NCBI GenBank assembly: GCA_963808315.1
Contig: CAWEFK010000011.1
Span: forward strand, 128,984-192,983
Direction of reading: 5' to 3'
Source of the DNA: Palsa-504 sp963808315
Lineage (GTDB): Bacteria; Actinomycetota; Actinomycetes; Streptosporangiales; Streptosporangiaceae
DNA: 64,000 nucleotides
The stretch's first letter is position 1; every line of letters starts with the position of its first letter. Position numbers and translations under genes: made by a program. The notes under the pieces are model-generated. The model ran no database searches. It was not told the origin of the DNA and worked only from the letters and a program-made list of their open reading frames with translations. Below, one piece after another: positions 39,148 to 49,206 of the stretch.

Positions 39148-39900
39148 ATGGGCGTAGCCGTCGTCACCGGAGCGGGTTCTGGCCTCGGCCGGACCATCGC
39201 CCGCGCGCTGCTGGCCGCGGGCTGGCAGGTCGCGCTGGCCGGCCGGCGCCCCGAAGCGCTGGCGCAGACCGCGGAGCTGGCGGGGACCGCGGAGCTGGCG
39301 GAAGCGGCGCTGGTGGTGCCGTCGGATGTGACCTCGCCGCCGTCGGTGGCCGCGCTCTTCCAGGCCGTGCAGGACCGCTGGGGACGCCTTGACCTGCTGG
39401 TGAACAACGCGGGGGTGTTCGGCCCGGCGGCCGGGGTGGACGAGCTCGACCTGGCCGACTGGCAGCAGGTGGTCGACACCAACCTGACCGGTTCCTTCCT
39501 GTGCGCCCAGCACGCCGTGCGGATGATGAAGGCCCAGGGCCCGCGGGGCGGCCGGATCATCAACAACGGCTCGATCTCCGCGCACACGCCGCGACCGGAC
39601 AGCGTCGCCTACACCGCGACCAAGCACGCGATCACCGGCCTGACCAAGTCCATCTCACTGGACGGCCGGGCGTTCGGCATCGCCTGCGGGCAGATCGACA
39701 TCGGCAACGCGGCCACCGAGCTGACCGAGCGGTTCAGCCGGGGCGTGCGGCAGGCCAACGGCACCGTCGCCGCCGAGCCTACCTTCGACTCCCGGCACGT
39801 GGCCGACGCCGTGCTCTACATGGCGTCCCTGCCGCTCGACGCCAACGTCCAGTTTCTCACCATCACCGCGACCACGATGCCCTACATCGGCCGGGGCTGA
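39148..39900 (+). CDS. Short-chain dehydrogenase/reductase
   Basis: An intact 250-residue classical SDR: 'VVTGAGSGLGRTIARALL' (TGxxxGxG), 'LVNNAGVFGPAAG' (NNAG), catalytic Ser in 'NNGSISAHTP' and 'YTATKHAI' (YxxxK). A small Ala/Glu repeat ('AELAGTAELAEAAL') comes from a local duplication near 39275-39300. The Gly/Arg pattern after the first strand favours NADP(H). Substrate unknown. It is probably co-transcribed with the universal stress gene. Confidence 0.88.
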   Translation: MGVAVVTGAGSGLGRTIARALLAAGWQVALAGRRPEALAQTAELAGTAELAEAALVVPSDVTSPPSVAALFQAVQDRWGRLDLLVNNAGVFGPAAGVDELDLADWQQVVDTNLTGSFLCAQHAVRMMKAQGPRGGRIINNGSISAHTPRPDSVAYTATKHAITGLTKSISLDGRAFGIACGQIDIGNAATELTERFSRGVRQANGTVAAEPTFDSRHVADAVLYMASLPLDANVQFLTITATTMPYIGRG

Positions 39901-39909
39901 GGGGCCGCC

Positions 39910-40701
39910 TTGTTTACGGTGGCCGAACGGGACGGCCTGCGTGCGGCCCTGATCTCGGCGGCCCGCGCGGACCGGCGCATCACCGGCGTCGCGCTGACCG
40001 GCTCCGCGTCGGTCGGAGGCGAGGACCGCTGGTCCGACATCGACCTGGCGTTCGGCTTCGCGACCGGCACCGACCTGGGCGAGGCGATCGACGGCTGGAC
40101 CGCGGTGATGTACGCCGACCACGGCGCCACCCATCACCTGGACGTGATCAGCGGTGCCACCACCTACCGGGTCTTCCTGCTGCCCAGCACCCTGCAGGTC
40201 GACCTGGCGTTCGCGCCGGAGGCGGAGTTCGGCGCCACCGCCCCGACGTTCCGGCTGCTGTCCGGGCGGGCGGTGCCGCGGGCGGCGGCCGCGCCGCCCG
40301 CCGCGGCCACTCTGATCGGCCTGGCCTGGCTGTACGGGCTGCACGCCCGGTCGAGCATCGCGCGCGGCCGCCTCTGGCAGGCCGAGTACATGGTCAGCGG
40401 GGTCCGGGATCACGTCCTCGCGCTGGCCTGCCTGCGCCACGGGCTGCCGGCCGGGCAGGGACGCGGCCTGGACCGGCTGCCGCCCGAGGTCACCGCCTCC
40501 GTGGCCGGCGCGCTGGTCCGCCACCTGGAGGCCGCCGAACTCACCCGCGCCTTCGGGGTCGCGACGCAGGCCCTGCTCGCCGAGGCGGCCCTGGTCGACG
40601 CCGACCTGGCCGCCCGTCTCGCTCCGGCGCTGCGCGAGCTGGCCGGCCTGCCGCCGGATAACGCCGGGGCCGGGGGGCATTTGAAAGCCTTTGAGGCGTA
40701 G
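39910..40701 (+). CDS. Nucleotidyltransferase-domain protein
   Basis: An intact 263-residue protein starting at TTG 39910, nine bases after the SDR stop. The pol-beta superfamily motif 'GSASVGGEDRWSDIDLAF' (Gly-Ser ... Asp-x-Asp) lies near residue 30, with a third acidic position in 'VDLAFAPE'. The remainder is an Ala/Leu-rich helical bundle ('HARSSIARGRLWQAEYM') like that of aminoglycoside adenylyltransferases. It could transfer a nucleotide to a small molecule or to a protein partner; no toxin-antitoxin partner is adjacent. Confidence 0.8.
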   Translation: MFTVAERDGLRAALISAARADRRITGVALTGSASVGGEDRWSDIDLAFGFATGTDLGEAIDGWTAVMYADHGATHHLDVISGATTYRVFLLPSTLQVDLAFAPEAEFGATAPTFRLLSGRAVPRAAAAPPAAATLIGLAWLYGLHARSSIARGRLWQAEYMVSGVRDHVLALACLRHGLPAGQGRGLDRLPPEVTASVAGALVRHLEAAELTRAFGVATQALLAEAALVDADLAARLAPALRELAGLPPDNAGAGGHLKAFEA

Positions 40702-40765
40702 AGCATAGTTGCAGGTGAGGCCGTTATGGTTTCGGGTGCCGCAGTGGCGCGGACTGGAGGATGTC

Positions 40766-42267
40766 ATGACCGATCTTGGTTCTCTGCTCGAGCAGACGGC
40801 GGCGGAGTCACCGGATCGCCCCGCGCTGCGGATGGACGAGCTCGTGCTCTCCTACGCGCAGCTGCGCGAGGCGGCCGGCCGGATGAGCACCCTGCTGACC
40901 GCGGCCGGGGTCGAACCAGGAGACCGGGTCGGGGATCATGCTGCCGAACGTCCCGGCGTTCCCGATCGCCTTCTACGGCGCGCTGGCCGCGGGCGCGGTC
41001 GTGGTGCCGATGAACCCGATGCTCAAGAGCCGTGAGGTCGGCTACTACCTGACCGACTCGGGGGCCAAGGTGGTGCTGGCCTGGCACACCGCGGCGGGTG
41101 AGGCGGCCAAGGGCGCCGCCGACGCCGGCGCCCAGGCCATCACCGTCGCCACCCCCGACGCGGCCGACCTGCTGGCCGGGCACGCCCCGGCGGCCGGGCG
41201 GTCGGACCGCGGCGACTCGGACGACGCGGTCATCTTGTACACCTCGGGCACGACCGGCAAGCCCAAGGGCGCCCAGCTCACCCACGCCAACATGGTCCGC
41301 AACGCCGACCTGACCGCACGGACGCTGCTGAAGAGCAACTCAGGCGACGTGGTGATGGGCTGCCTGCCGCTGTTCCACGTGTTCGGCTTGACCTGCGGGC
41401 TGAACGCCACCGTCGCGGTCGGCGGCACGCTGACGCTGCTGCCCAGGTTCGACCCGGCCAAGGCGCTCGAGATCATCCAGCGGGACCAGGTGACGATCTT
41501 CGAGGGCGTGCCGACCATGTACGCGGCCATGCTTGCACCTGCCGGACGCGGACCCGGCGATGGCCGCGACGCTCCGGGTGTGCGCCTCCGGCGGCGCCTC
41601 GATGCCGGTGGAGATCATGCGCAGCTTCGAGGAGAAGTTCGGCTGCACGATCCTGGAGGGCTACGGGCTGTCCGAGACCTCCCCGGTCGCGTCGTTCAAC
41701 CACCCGGACGCCGAGCGCAAGCCGGGGTCGATCGGCTTCCCGGTCGAAGGCGTGCAGCTGCGGCTGATCGACGACGAGGGCCAGACCGCGGCCGAGGGAG
41801 AGATCGGCGAGATCGCCGTCCACGGCCACAACGTGATGAAGGGCTACTGGGGCAAGCCCGAGGCCACCGCCGAGGCGATCACCGACGGCTGGTTCCGCAC
41901 CGGAGACCTGGCCAAGGTGGACTCCGACGGCTACTACTACATCGTCGACCGGAAGAAGGACCTGATCATCAGGGGCGGGTACAACGTGTACCCGCGGGAG
42001 ATCGAAGAGGTCCTGCACGAGCACCCGGCGGTCGCCGAGGTCGCCGTGATCGGGATCCCGCACGACGACCTCGGCGAAGAGGTCGGCGCGGCCGTGGCGC
42101 TCAAGCCGGACGCCACCGCGACGGCCGACGAGCTGCGCGCGTTCGTCAAGGACAAGCTGGCGGCGTACAAGTACCCGCGGCTCGTCTGGCTGGTGGAGTC
42201 GCTACCCAAGGGACCCACGGGGAAGATCCTGCGCCGCGAGGTGCACCCGCCGGCTGACGGCGGCTGA
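40766..42267 (+). CDS. Long/medium-chain acyl-CoA ligase, frameshifted
   Basis: An AMP-forming ligase of ~500 residues. Motifs: 'YTSGTTGKPKGAQLTHANM' (P-loop), 'EGYGLSETSPV' (A5), 'GWFRTGDLAKVDSDGYYY' (A7), 'DRKKDLIIRGGYNVYPREIE' (A8) and the C-terminal Lys in 'LPKGPTGKILRRE'. Frame changes near 40930 and 41540 interrupt it. It activates carboxylic acids to CoA esters in the cytoplasm. Start ATG 40766 follows 'ctggagg'. It is followed within 82 bases by the hydrolase and dehydrogenase genes. Confidence 0.87.
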
Positions 42268-42348
42268 CGTTCGGCTGACGTTCATTCGGTTCGTAAATGG
42301 GCAGGTGTCCTACCATGATCAACACGTCAACCCGACCGAAGGCCTGCC

Positions 42349-43183
42349 TTGCCGACCGCTGAGCTGCGTCATGTCACGGTTGGTCGCCAGCAGTTGCGAG
42401 TCAGCATCCGGCCTGCCCTGAGCCCGGCCGCCGACGGGGCGCCACCGGACCGGCCGCCACTGCTGCTCATCAACGGCATCGGGGCCAGCCTGGAGCTGCT
42501 CGAGCCGTTCGTGGCCGAACTCGACCCGGCGACCGAGGTGATCAGGTTCGACCCGCCCGGCATCGGCGGCTCGCCCGCACCACGCGGGCCGTACCGCTTC
42601 AGCGGGCTGGGCCTGGCTGATCGCGGACATGCTGTCCGAGCTTGGCCACGACCGCGTCGACGTGCTCGGCATCTCCTGGGGCGGCGGCGTCGCCCAGCAC
42701 TTCGCCGCGTTCCAGCGGCCCAGGTGCCGCCGGCTCGTGCTGGTCGCGACCGCGACGGGCACGCCGATGGTGCCGGCCCGGCCTTCTGTGCTGAAGCACC
42801 TGATCACCCCGCGGCGTTACCTGGACCCCGCTTACCTGCAGCGGATAGCCGGCGACCTCTACGGCGGGCTGGCCAGAATCGACTCGGACGAGGTCGTGAC
42901 GGCGATGCAGGGCCACCGGCAGGGCGGCCTAGGACGCGGTTACGTGTACCAGCTCACCGCCGCGGCGGGCTGGGCCAGCCTGCCGTTCCTGCCGTGGCTA
43001 CGCCAGCCGACGCTCATCCTGGCCGGGGACGACGACCCGATCATCCCGCTCGCCAACGGCCGGATCATGCACCGGCTGATCCGGGACTCGCGGCTGCACG
43101 TTTACCACGGCGGCCATCTCGGCCTGGTGACCCAGGCGGCCGAGCTCGCGCCCGTGGTGGACAAATTTCTCGCCGCACCGTAG
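42349..43183 (+). CDS. Alpha/beta hydrolase, poly(3-hydroxyalkanoate) depolymerase-like, frameshifted
   Basis: 'PPLLLINGIGASLELLEPFV' (oxyanion HG-like), then after a frame change near 42615 the nucleophile elbow 'VLGISWGGGVAQHFA', 'CRRLVLVATATGTPMVP', 'TPRRYLDPAYLQRIAGDLY', acid in 'LILAGDDDPIIP' and His in 'HVYHGGHLGLV'. These segments are those of intracellular PHA depolymerase PhaZ. Start set at TTG 42349 with GAAGG upstream. PhaZ releases 3-hydroxyacids from storage granules. Other alpha/beta hydrolases remain possible. Confidence 0.7.
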
Positions 43184-43198
43184 CGAAGGAGAAACTGT

Positions 43199-44389
43199 AT
43201 GGCCAGCGCCGACCGGACCGCCGTCACCGACGCCGACTTCTACCTGCTCGAGCGGTCGCTGGAACCCGAGGGGCGCGAATTCCTGCACCGCATCAGGGAG
43301 TTCATGGAGAAGTCGGTGCAGCCGGTCATCAACCAGTACTGGACCAGGGAAGAGTTCCCGCACGACTTGATGGACGACTTCCGCGCCCTCGGCATCCCCG
43401 GCCAGCTGTACCAGGGGTACGGCTGCCCCGGCGGCGGTTACCTGCTGGACGGCATGATCGCGATGGAGCTGGCCCGGGTGGATCCGTCGATCTCCACGTT
43501 CTTCGGCGTGCACGGCGGGCTGGCCATGGGCTCCATTTACCTGTGCGGGTCCGAGGAGCAAAAACAGCGGTGGCTGCCCGAGATGGCCCGGATGGAGAAG
43601 ATCGGCGCGTTCGGCCTCACCGAACCCGACGTCGGGTCGGGCGTGGCCGGGGGCCTGACCACCACGGCCAGGCGCGACGGCACCGAATGGGTGCTGGACG
43701 GGCAGAAGAAGTGGATCGGCAACGCCACCTTCGCCGACTACGTGATCATCTGGGCCCGTTCGCTGGAAGACGAGCAGGTCAAAGGGTTCGTGGTGGAGCG
43801 GGGCACGCCTGGTTTCGAGACCGTCAAGCAGAAGGACAAGATCGCGCTGCGGGTGGTGCAGAACGCGCACATCACGCTGGCCGGGGTCCGGGTGCCCGAG
43901 GAGAACCGGCTGCAGAACGCCAACTCTTTCAAGGACACCGCCGCGGTGCTCCGGCTGACCCGGGCCGGGGTCGCCTGGCAGGCCACCGGCTGCGCCCGCG
44001 GCGCGTACGAGCACGCGCTGGCCTATGCGGGCCAGCGTCAGCAGTTCGGCCGCCCCATCGCGGGCTTCCAGCTGGTACAGGACCTGCTGGTGAAGATGCT
44101 GGCCAACGTCACCGCGTCGGCGTGCCTGTGCGCGCAGCTGTCCGCGCTCCAGCAGGACGGCCTAGCCGAGGACCACCACTCCGCGCTGGCCAAGGCGTTC
44201 TGCACGGTGCGGATGCGGGAGGCGGTGGGCTGGGCGCGTGAACTCCTGGGCGGCAACGGCATCCTGCTGGAGAACCACGTGGGCCGGTTCGTCGCCGACT
44301 CCGAGGCCATCTACTCCTACGAGGGCACCCGCGAGATCAACACCCTGATCGTGGGCCGCGCCATCACCGGCCACGGCGCCTTCGTCTGA
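43199..44389 (+). CDS. Acyl-CoA dehydrogenase (glutaryl-CoA dehydrogenase-like)
   Basis: An intact 396-residue flavoenzyme with a strong GAAGGAGA site before ATG 43199. Key segments: 'GAFGLTEPDVGSGVAGGLTT' (FAD/substrate loop), 'KWIGNATFADYVIIWA', 'LRLTRAGVAWQATGCARGAY', 'YAGQRQQFGRPIAGFQLVQ' and the catalytic Glu in 'YEGTREINTLIVGRAITG'. The last segment is typical of the glutaryl-CoA dehydrogenase branch. It oxidises an acyl-CoA thioester at C2-C3. Confidence 0.92.
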   Translation: MASADRTAVTDADFYLLERSLEPEGREFLHRIREFMEKSVQPVINQYWTREEFPHDLMDDFRALGIPGQLYQGYGCPGGGYLLDGMIAMELARVDPSISTFFGVHGGLAMGSIYLCGSEEQKQRWLPEMARMEKIGAFGLTEPDVGSGVAGGLTTTARRDGTEWVLDGQKKWIGNATFADYVIIWARSLEDEQVKGFVVERGTPGFETVKQKDKIALRVVQNAHITLAGVRVPEENRLQNANSFKDTAAVLRLTRAGVAWQATGCARGAYEHALAYAGQRQQFGRPIAGFQLVQDLLVKMLANVTASACLCAQLSALQQDGLAEDHHSALAKAFCTVRMREAVGWARELLGGNGILLENHVGRFVADSEAIYSYEGTREINTLIVGRAITGHGAFV

Positions 44390-44489
44390 GCGAGTCCGGG
44401 GCCGAAGGGGCTGCAGGGGCTGCAGGGGCCCGCGGGAGCCGCTGACGCGGCCCGGCGAGCGCGGCAGAGGGAGCGCGGTGTGGGGAGAC

Positions 44490-44525
44490 GTGGCACCGTA
44501 CCCAAAAGAGTGGGTACGGTGCCAC
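44490..44525. terminator. Perfect 15-bp hairpin between convergent genes
   Basis: Arms 44490-44504 and 44511-44525 are perfect complements with a six-base loop (aaagag). It sits between the acyl-CoA dehydrogenase (+) and the 3-hydroxybutyrate dehydrogenase-like gene (-), so it probably serves both. Confidence 0.75.
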
Positions 44526-44628
44526 ATTCTACCCAAGTCGGCGTGGGGCCTAGGGGACTTGGCGTGATGATGGGTCGGATGGTGCGGGTGTTAGAGGGCA
44601 CGGGGGCGCTGGGCGCCGGGCGCTGGGA

Positions 44629-45378
44629 TCAGCGGGCGGACCAGCCGCCGTCCAGGACCCAGGAGGAGCCGTTGGCGAAGGATGCAGGCCCGGAGCAGAG
44701 GTAGGCCACGAGCTCGGCCACCTCCTCCGGCTCGATCAGCCGCTTGATGGCCGGCTCGGTCAGCATGATGTCGGTGATCACCTGCTCCGGCGGGATGCCG
44801 TGCAGCCGGGCCTGCTCGCCGATCTGCTTTTCCACCAGCGGCGTGCGCACGAAGGCCGGGCAGACGGTGTTGGAGGTGACCCCGTGCTCGCCGCCTTCGA
44901 GCGCGATCACCTTCGACAGCCCCTCCAGGCCGTGCTTGGCCGCGACGTAGGCGGCCTTGTACGCGGAGGCCCGCAGGCCGTGCACGGAGGAGATGTTGAC
45001 GATCCGGCCGAACCCCTGGGCGTACATGTGCGGCAGCGCCGCCTGCGCGAGCCGGAACGGGGCCTCCAGCATCACCGCGAGGAGCAGCCGGAACTTATCG
45101 GGCGGGAACTCGTGGACGGGAGCGACGTACTGCAAGCCGGCGCAGTTGACCAGGATGTCGGCCTGGCCGGCCAGCGCGGCGGCGTCGAAGTCGGCGGCCA
45201 GGTCCACCTCGAAGGGCCGCGCGCCGATACGGTCAGCCACCGCCGTGGCGGCGGCCGGGTTGATGTCGGCGACGACCACGCTGGCCCCGGCGCCGGCCAG
45301 CCGGGTCGCGCAGGCCTCGCCGATACCGCTGCCACCGCCGGTGACCACCGCCAGCCGCCCGGTCAGATCCTCGCTCAT
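44629..45378 (-). CDS. 3-hydroxybutyrate dehydrogenase-like SDR
   Basis: Start set at ATG 45378 ('MSEDLTGRLAVVTGGGSGIG'); a longer frame upstream lacks homology. Motifs: TGGGSGIG, 'ILVNCAGLQYVAPVHEFP' (NAG), catalytic Ser 'NISSVHGLRASAYKAAY' with YxxxK in 'YVAAKHGLEG', and 'VCPAFVRTPLVEKQI'. The 'GLQYVAPVHEFP' and 'TPLVEKQI' blocks are typical of D-3-hydroxybutyrate dehydrogenase, which converts the PHB monomer to acetoacetate with NAD. It is convergent with the acyl-CoA/PHA-like genes. Confidence 0.85.
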   Translation of the reverse strand: MSEDLTGRLAVVTGGGSGIGEACATRLAGAGASVVVADINPAAATAVADRIGARPFEVDLAADFDAAALAGQADILVNCAGLQYVAPVHEFPPDKFRLLLAVMLEAPFRLAQAALPHMYAQGFGRIVNISSVHGLRASAYKAAYVAAKHGLEGLSKVIALEGGEHGVTSNTVCPAFVRTPLVEKQIGEQARLHGIPPEQVITDIMLTEPAIKRLIEPEEVAELVAYLCSGPASFANGSSWVLDGGWSAR

Positions 45379-45427
45379 CACGTCCCCTTTCCCGGCGAGC
45401 GCAGGCGGCCGGAAACGCTGCCCGCGG

Positions 45428-46379
45428 TTACCGGCTGAGCTCGACCCAGACCGTCTTACCAGAAGACCCGAGCGGCTCGACTCCCCACCGGCTCGCCATC
45501 GCATCCACGGCGCCCATGCCGTGCAGCGGTGCGGGCTTCAGCGCGGGGGCGGCGTCGTCGGACGGCAGCGGGCTCGCGTCGCGGACCGCGATCCTGAGCA
45601 CGTTCCGGCGGGCGGAAAGAATGACCGTGAAGCCGGACCTGGCGTGCCTGACGGCATTGGCCGCCAGCTCGGTCACCACCAGGGCCACGTCGTCAGCTTG
45701 GTCCCCGGCCCCCCAGTGGCCCACCGTGGCGACCGCGAAATGACGGGCGGCGGCCGGGGCGTCCCGGTTGAAGGGGTACGTGCGCACCGCGCCGAGCGCC
45801 CCTCCCGCGGCGGCCGCCATCGAGGACGGGCCGCCGACGACTTCCCGGTGCAGCCGGCACACCTCGGCGAACGCGTCGAGGTGCGCGGCGTCCCTGGTCA
45901 CCGAGTCGGCCCGGTACCCGCAGAACAAGGAGAACGCGTCCCGGCGGGCCAGCTCGTCCCACATCACCTCGAGCTGGGCGGCGGCGTTGACGAGCCCGTG
46001 GTCCCAGAGCAGCGCGACCATCTCGCTGTAGACGCGGACCGCGCGGCCCCCGACGCCGGCCCGCCTGATCAGCTGACCGACCACCTGGTTGAAGGCGGCG
46101 TGGTCGAGCCGGTCGGCGGCCATGAACTCGCGCACCGTCCCGGCCGCGTCCAGGGCCAGGTAGCTGCCGTCAGCGCGGGCCGCCGCCAGGTCGATGCCGG
46201 CCCGTTCCAGGCGTACCTCGAACTCACGGCGGTGCGTCGCGGTCGCGATGACGATCGCGACGTCCCCCTGGTTCAGCGCCCCGAGCAGGTAGCCGGCTGA
46301 CCCCGTCGGCCAGTTCGTCGTCGTGCCCGTAAAACTGAACGACGTGGTGACCCGCGTTCCGGTATTCGGTCCCAACCAT
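45428..46379 (-). CDS. MEDS sensory domain fused to HATPase (anti-sigma kinase-type) domain, frameshifted
   Basis: Start set at ATG 46379 ('MVGTEYRNAGHHVVQFYGHD'), preceded by GAGGGG. The N-terminal ~170 residues are a MEDS domain (DcmR-like sensor); a frame change near 46305 joins 'GHDDELADGV' to 'GYLLGALNQGDVAIVIATA'. The C-terminal ~130 residues are an RsbW/SpoIIAB-like ATPase with N-box 'LVVTELAANAVRHA' and G-box 'HGMGAVDAMASRWG'. Such fusions act as anti-sigma or signalling switches. No sigma or anti-anti-sigma gene is adjacent. Confidence 0.82.
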
Positions 46380-46576
46380 CGTTTCCCCCTCTGGTGGGGG
46401 CACACCACCTCTCGGCGAAGCACCACGTTCAGATCCAGAACCATACCTGCCCACCAAACGGCAAGGCATGCATCGGCCGCCGGGAAATGACTCGTCCCCG
46501 GGCCCGCGACCGGGCGCTGACCTGGGACGTAGCGGCCAAGGTCGTTCGGCCGAATTGCCGGGACGGCGGGGACCGG

Positions 46577-47805
46577 TCAGCCGGTCAGGGTATGGCGATG
46601 GGCCCAGGCCAGCCGCAGGACCGCGGCTCCGGCCGCCTGCACCGGCTCGCGGGTGACCAGCTGCTCGATGACGGGGGCGGCGAAGTCCCTGACCGCCAGC
46701 ACCCGGCCTTCGTCGTTCGGCCGCGGGTTCAGGCCGAACAGCCCGTCGAAGACGGGGCCGTCGATGACGGCCACCGTCAGCAGGTCGGTGGCGTAGGTGA
46801 GCGGGTCGACGCCGAGTCCCAGGCACCACACCCGGATCTGGCCGCGGTCAAGCGCCTCGGTCATGCGCCGGGCGAACCGCCAGGAGTGGTAGTCGATGGC
46901 GCGGTTCTCGCTGTCGTAGTCCTCCGAACGGCCGCGTAGTTCCTCGGCGAACTCACGGATCATGCTCCGCCACAGCGAGAAGTCACCGCGCTCGTTCCAG
47001 GCCGCCTCGCCCGAAGGCTGGAACACACCGACCGGGATCACCTGGTACAAGCCGCCCGCGTGCGCCACCTTGGCCGGATCCCGCCAGTGCAGCAGGAACG
47101 AGGCCCGGCCGAAGAGGAATCCAGCCGCAGCGTCAGGGTGCTGATGGCCAGGTTCACCGGACGGCGCCGCAGATCGCACGGGTCGCCCAGGCGGCCGCGC
47201 AGCGAGGCCAACGGGGAGGACGGACGAGCGGAGGCCGGACGAGCGGAGGCCGGACGAGCGGGGGCCGGACGGGCGGAGGCCGGACGGGCGGGGGGCGGGT
47301 GCTCGGCCAGCCGCAGGGCCGCGTATTCGTGTGCGGCCGCCTCGCCGGTGTCGATGCCGTCGAAGTACCGGCCGCGGGTGAACCCGAGCCGGGGCGCCGG
47401 GCCGGCCAGCTCGGCGTCGGTCAGCCGGTAGGTGGGGCGGTCCTCGAAGATCGCCGGGGCCGCCAGCTCGCGGACCGCGTCCGAGTAACGGAGGTACCTG
47501 GTCCCGTTCGGCCGGCCGGGCGGGACCGGCACCGCGCCGTCACCGTCGGCGTCGGCGCCGGCGTCGCCGGGGGCAGAGGCGGGGGCGGGGGCGGGGTTGA
47601 GGGTGAGGCTGATGTCCTGGAGCGGGACCGGGCGGGCGGGCTGCCAGCCGGGGACCGTCAGCAACCCCGTGCCGGCGATCGTGCGCTCGGCCGGGTACTC
47701 GGCGGCCGCCGCCTGGCCCAGCTCGTGTCGATGCTCCTGCAGGTAAGACCGCACCCGGAGCCATTCGCGCTGACCCGAGGTCAGCGCGCCGGGGGGCTGA
47801 CTCAC
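46577..47805 (-). CDS. Actinobacterial XRE-type regulator-like protein without visible HTH, frameshifted
   Basis: About 410 residues. N-terminal 'REWLRVRSYLQEHRHELGQ', then 'GTGLLTVPGWQPARPVPLQDI', 'RYLRYSDAVRELAAPAIFEDRP', 'RYFDGIDTGEAAAHEYA'. After a frame change near 47125 it reads 'LHWRDPAKVAHAGGLYQVIPVG' and 'CLGLGVDPLTYATDLLTVAV'. These blocks recur in streptomycete proteins often labelled transcriptional regulators; no clear DNA-binding helix is visible here. A 15-bp coding repeat (47221-47295) inserts Pro-Ala-Ser-Ala-Arg units. The start overlaps the stop of the small upstream gene (ATGA). Confidence 0.65.
47221..47295 (+). repeat. Five 15-bp tandem units inside the XRE-like gene
   Basis: Units resemble 'cggacgagcggaggc' with a few substitutions. 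They add five in-frame codons each. The core 'acgagcggagg' also occurs in the leader-ORF repeat at 23416-23460. Confidence 0.8.
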
Positions 47806-48029
47806 TGGTCGTCGGCCCAGAAACCGATCAATTCCTCCTCGGTAAGCAATTGCGGCGAGACACCCATACGCAACGTCCGGCCGGTGGCCAGACTCCAGCT
47901 GGTAATGAGCACCCGCGCCAGGAGTTCGTCCTCGTCAGCGCAACGAACGGCGGGGCCCGAAATCCTACGGCGCGCATTTGCGTCAGAAACGCCCGCGCGA
48001 CCTATGCTCGAGACAGTAGTGTCTTCCAT
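47802..48029 (-). CDS. Small acidic partner protein, unknown
   Basis: A 75-residue protein starting 'MEDTTVSSIGRAGVSDANAR' and ending 'LLTEEELIGFWADDQ'. Its stop overlaps the ATG of the XRE-like gene (47802-47805), so they are co-translated. 'GPAVRCADEDELLARVLITSWSLATGR' is a helix-strand element without a known motif. AGGAGG lies about ten bases before the ATG. Conserved pairing is my inference from the overlap. Confidence 0.6.
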   Translation of the reverse strand: MEDTTVSSIGRAGVSDANARRRISGPAVRCADEDELLARVLITSWSLATGRTLRMGVSPQLLTEEELIGFWADDQ

Positions 48030-48498
48030 AACGCGCCTCCTTCAGGAGGACAGGGAAGTCCGTTCACCGGTTTCCGTGGCGTCTGATACCACAGCTGGCC
48101 ATGGGACCGGGGGCGGTCTTTCGGTTGATCATGGTGTCGTTCAGGTCGGCCCGGGGGGGTCAGAAGCAGAGCAGACAAGGTTACGGTCATGCCGGTCGGG
48201 TAGCTGGTTTCTCCGGCGTACCGTCATGCTGGCCTGTCGCCGACCTGGCGGCGAAGATCACATTACCGCTCGGCCAAGCGGCTTGGGCTACAAAGGCTAA
48301 GTTTGGCATCGGATGGTTTTAGGACTTGCCCGCCGTAACGGCGTTAACGCACGTCAGGTGCAGGTTGGCGCGTTTGCCTACCAATGGGAGACTGGGCGCG
48401 AATCGGCAAAAGCGGCAAAATGGTCCCGGCCGGACTCGGGCTGATATCACGGCCTTTATAGGCATTGAAATTATTTGTCTGGATATGCGCCAGGACCG
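48030..48498. other. ~470-bp intergenic region
   Basis: It lies between two minus-strand genes and should hold the promoter of the small acidic gene. AT-rich patches occur near 48455-48485. No supported ORF or repeat. Confidence 0.4.
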
Positions 48499-49206
48499 TC
48501 AGGTGATAAACAGCGCGATGGCTATGTACTGACAGGTCGCGGCGGCACAGACATAGACGTGAAAGACCTCATGGTAACCGAAGACGGACGGATAAGGATC
48601 GGGCCTGCGGCGACGGTAAGAGAGCGCTCCGGCGGTGTAGAGCAGGCCGCCGGAAAGCATCAGCGTTCCCGCCGCGACGCCCGAATGCAGCCACACCGCC
48701 GGGAGCGCGAGACCGCCGACCCAGCCGAGCCCGACGAACGTCGAGCCGACGAGGGGTTCGGGTGCCCCCATCCAGACCATGTGAATGGCGCCGGCCGCGA
48801 GCGTGAGCGCCCAGATGACGATCAGGCAGGTTATCCGGAAGGCGCCGCGGGTCGCGAGCAGGAAGGCCGGAGTGGCCGTGCCCGCGATGAGCAGGAAGAT
48901 CATCGCGTGATCCAGGCGCTGGAGGCGGCGGCGCCACGCCTCGGTCCAGTCACCGCGGTGGTACAGCGCGCTGACCCCGAACATCGCGCTCACGCTGACC
49001 GCGAAGATGGCCAGCGCCGCGATCCGCACGGCCCCGTGGGACCGAGCCAGCATCAGGGTTCCGAGCACGAGCGAGGCCTCGAACCAGGCCAGGTGCATCC
49101 AGCCGCGCAGCAGGGGCTTGGTCCGAGCGGGACCTGGCGGGGGACGTCAGCAGAAGACGACTGGACCGTCAGCGGCGGCGGAAGGCCCGGCGGCCGCCTC
49201 GTCCAT
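48499..49206 (-). CDS. Hemolysin III / PAQR-family membrane protein, N-terminal frameshift
   Basis: Seven hydrophobic helices with conserved residues: 'VSALYHRGDW' (Ser/His), 'LDHAMIFLLIAGTATPA' (Asp/His) and C-terminal 'FGYHEVFHVYVCAAATC' (His-x3-His), which together bind zinc in the family. An ATG at 49206 directly after the upstream stop (TGAATG) starts a short segment that breaks near 49145; downstream 'KPLLRGWMHLAW' fits the family N-terminus. Family members affect membrane homeostasis; the haemolysin name is historical. Confidence 0.85.
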
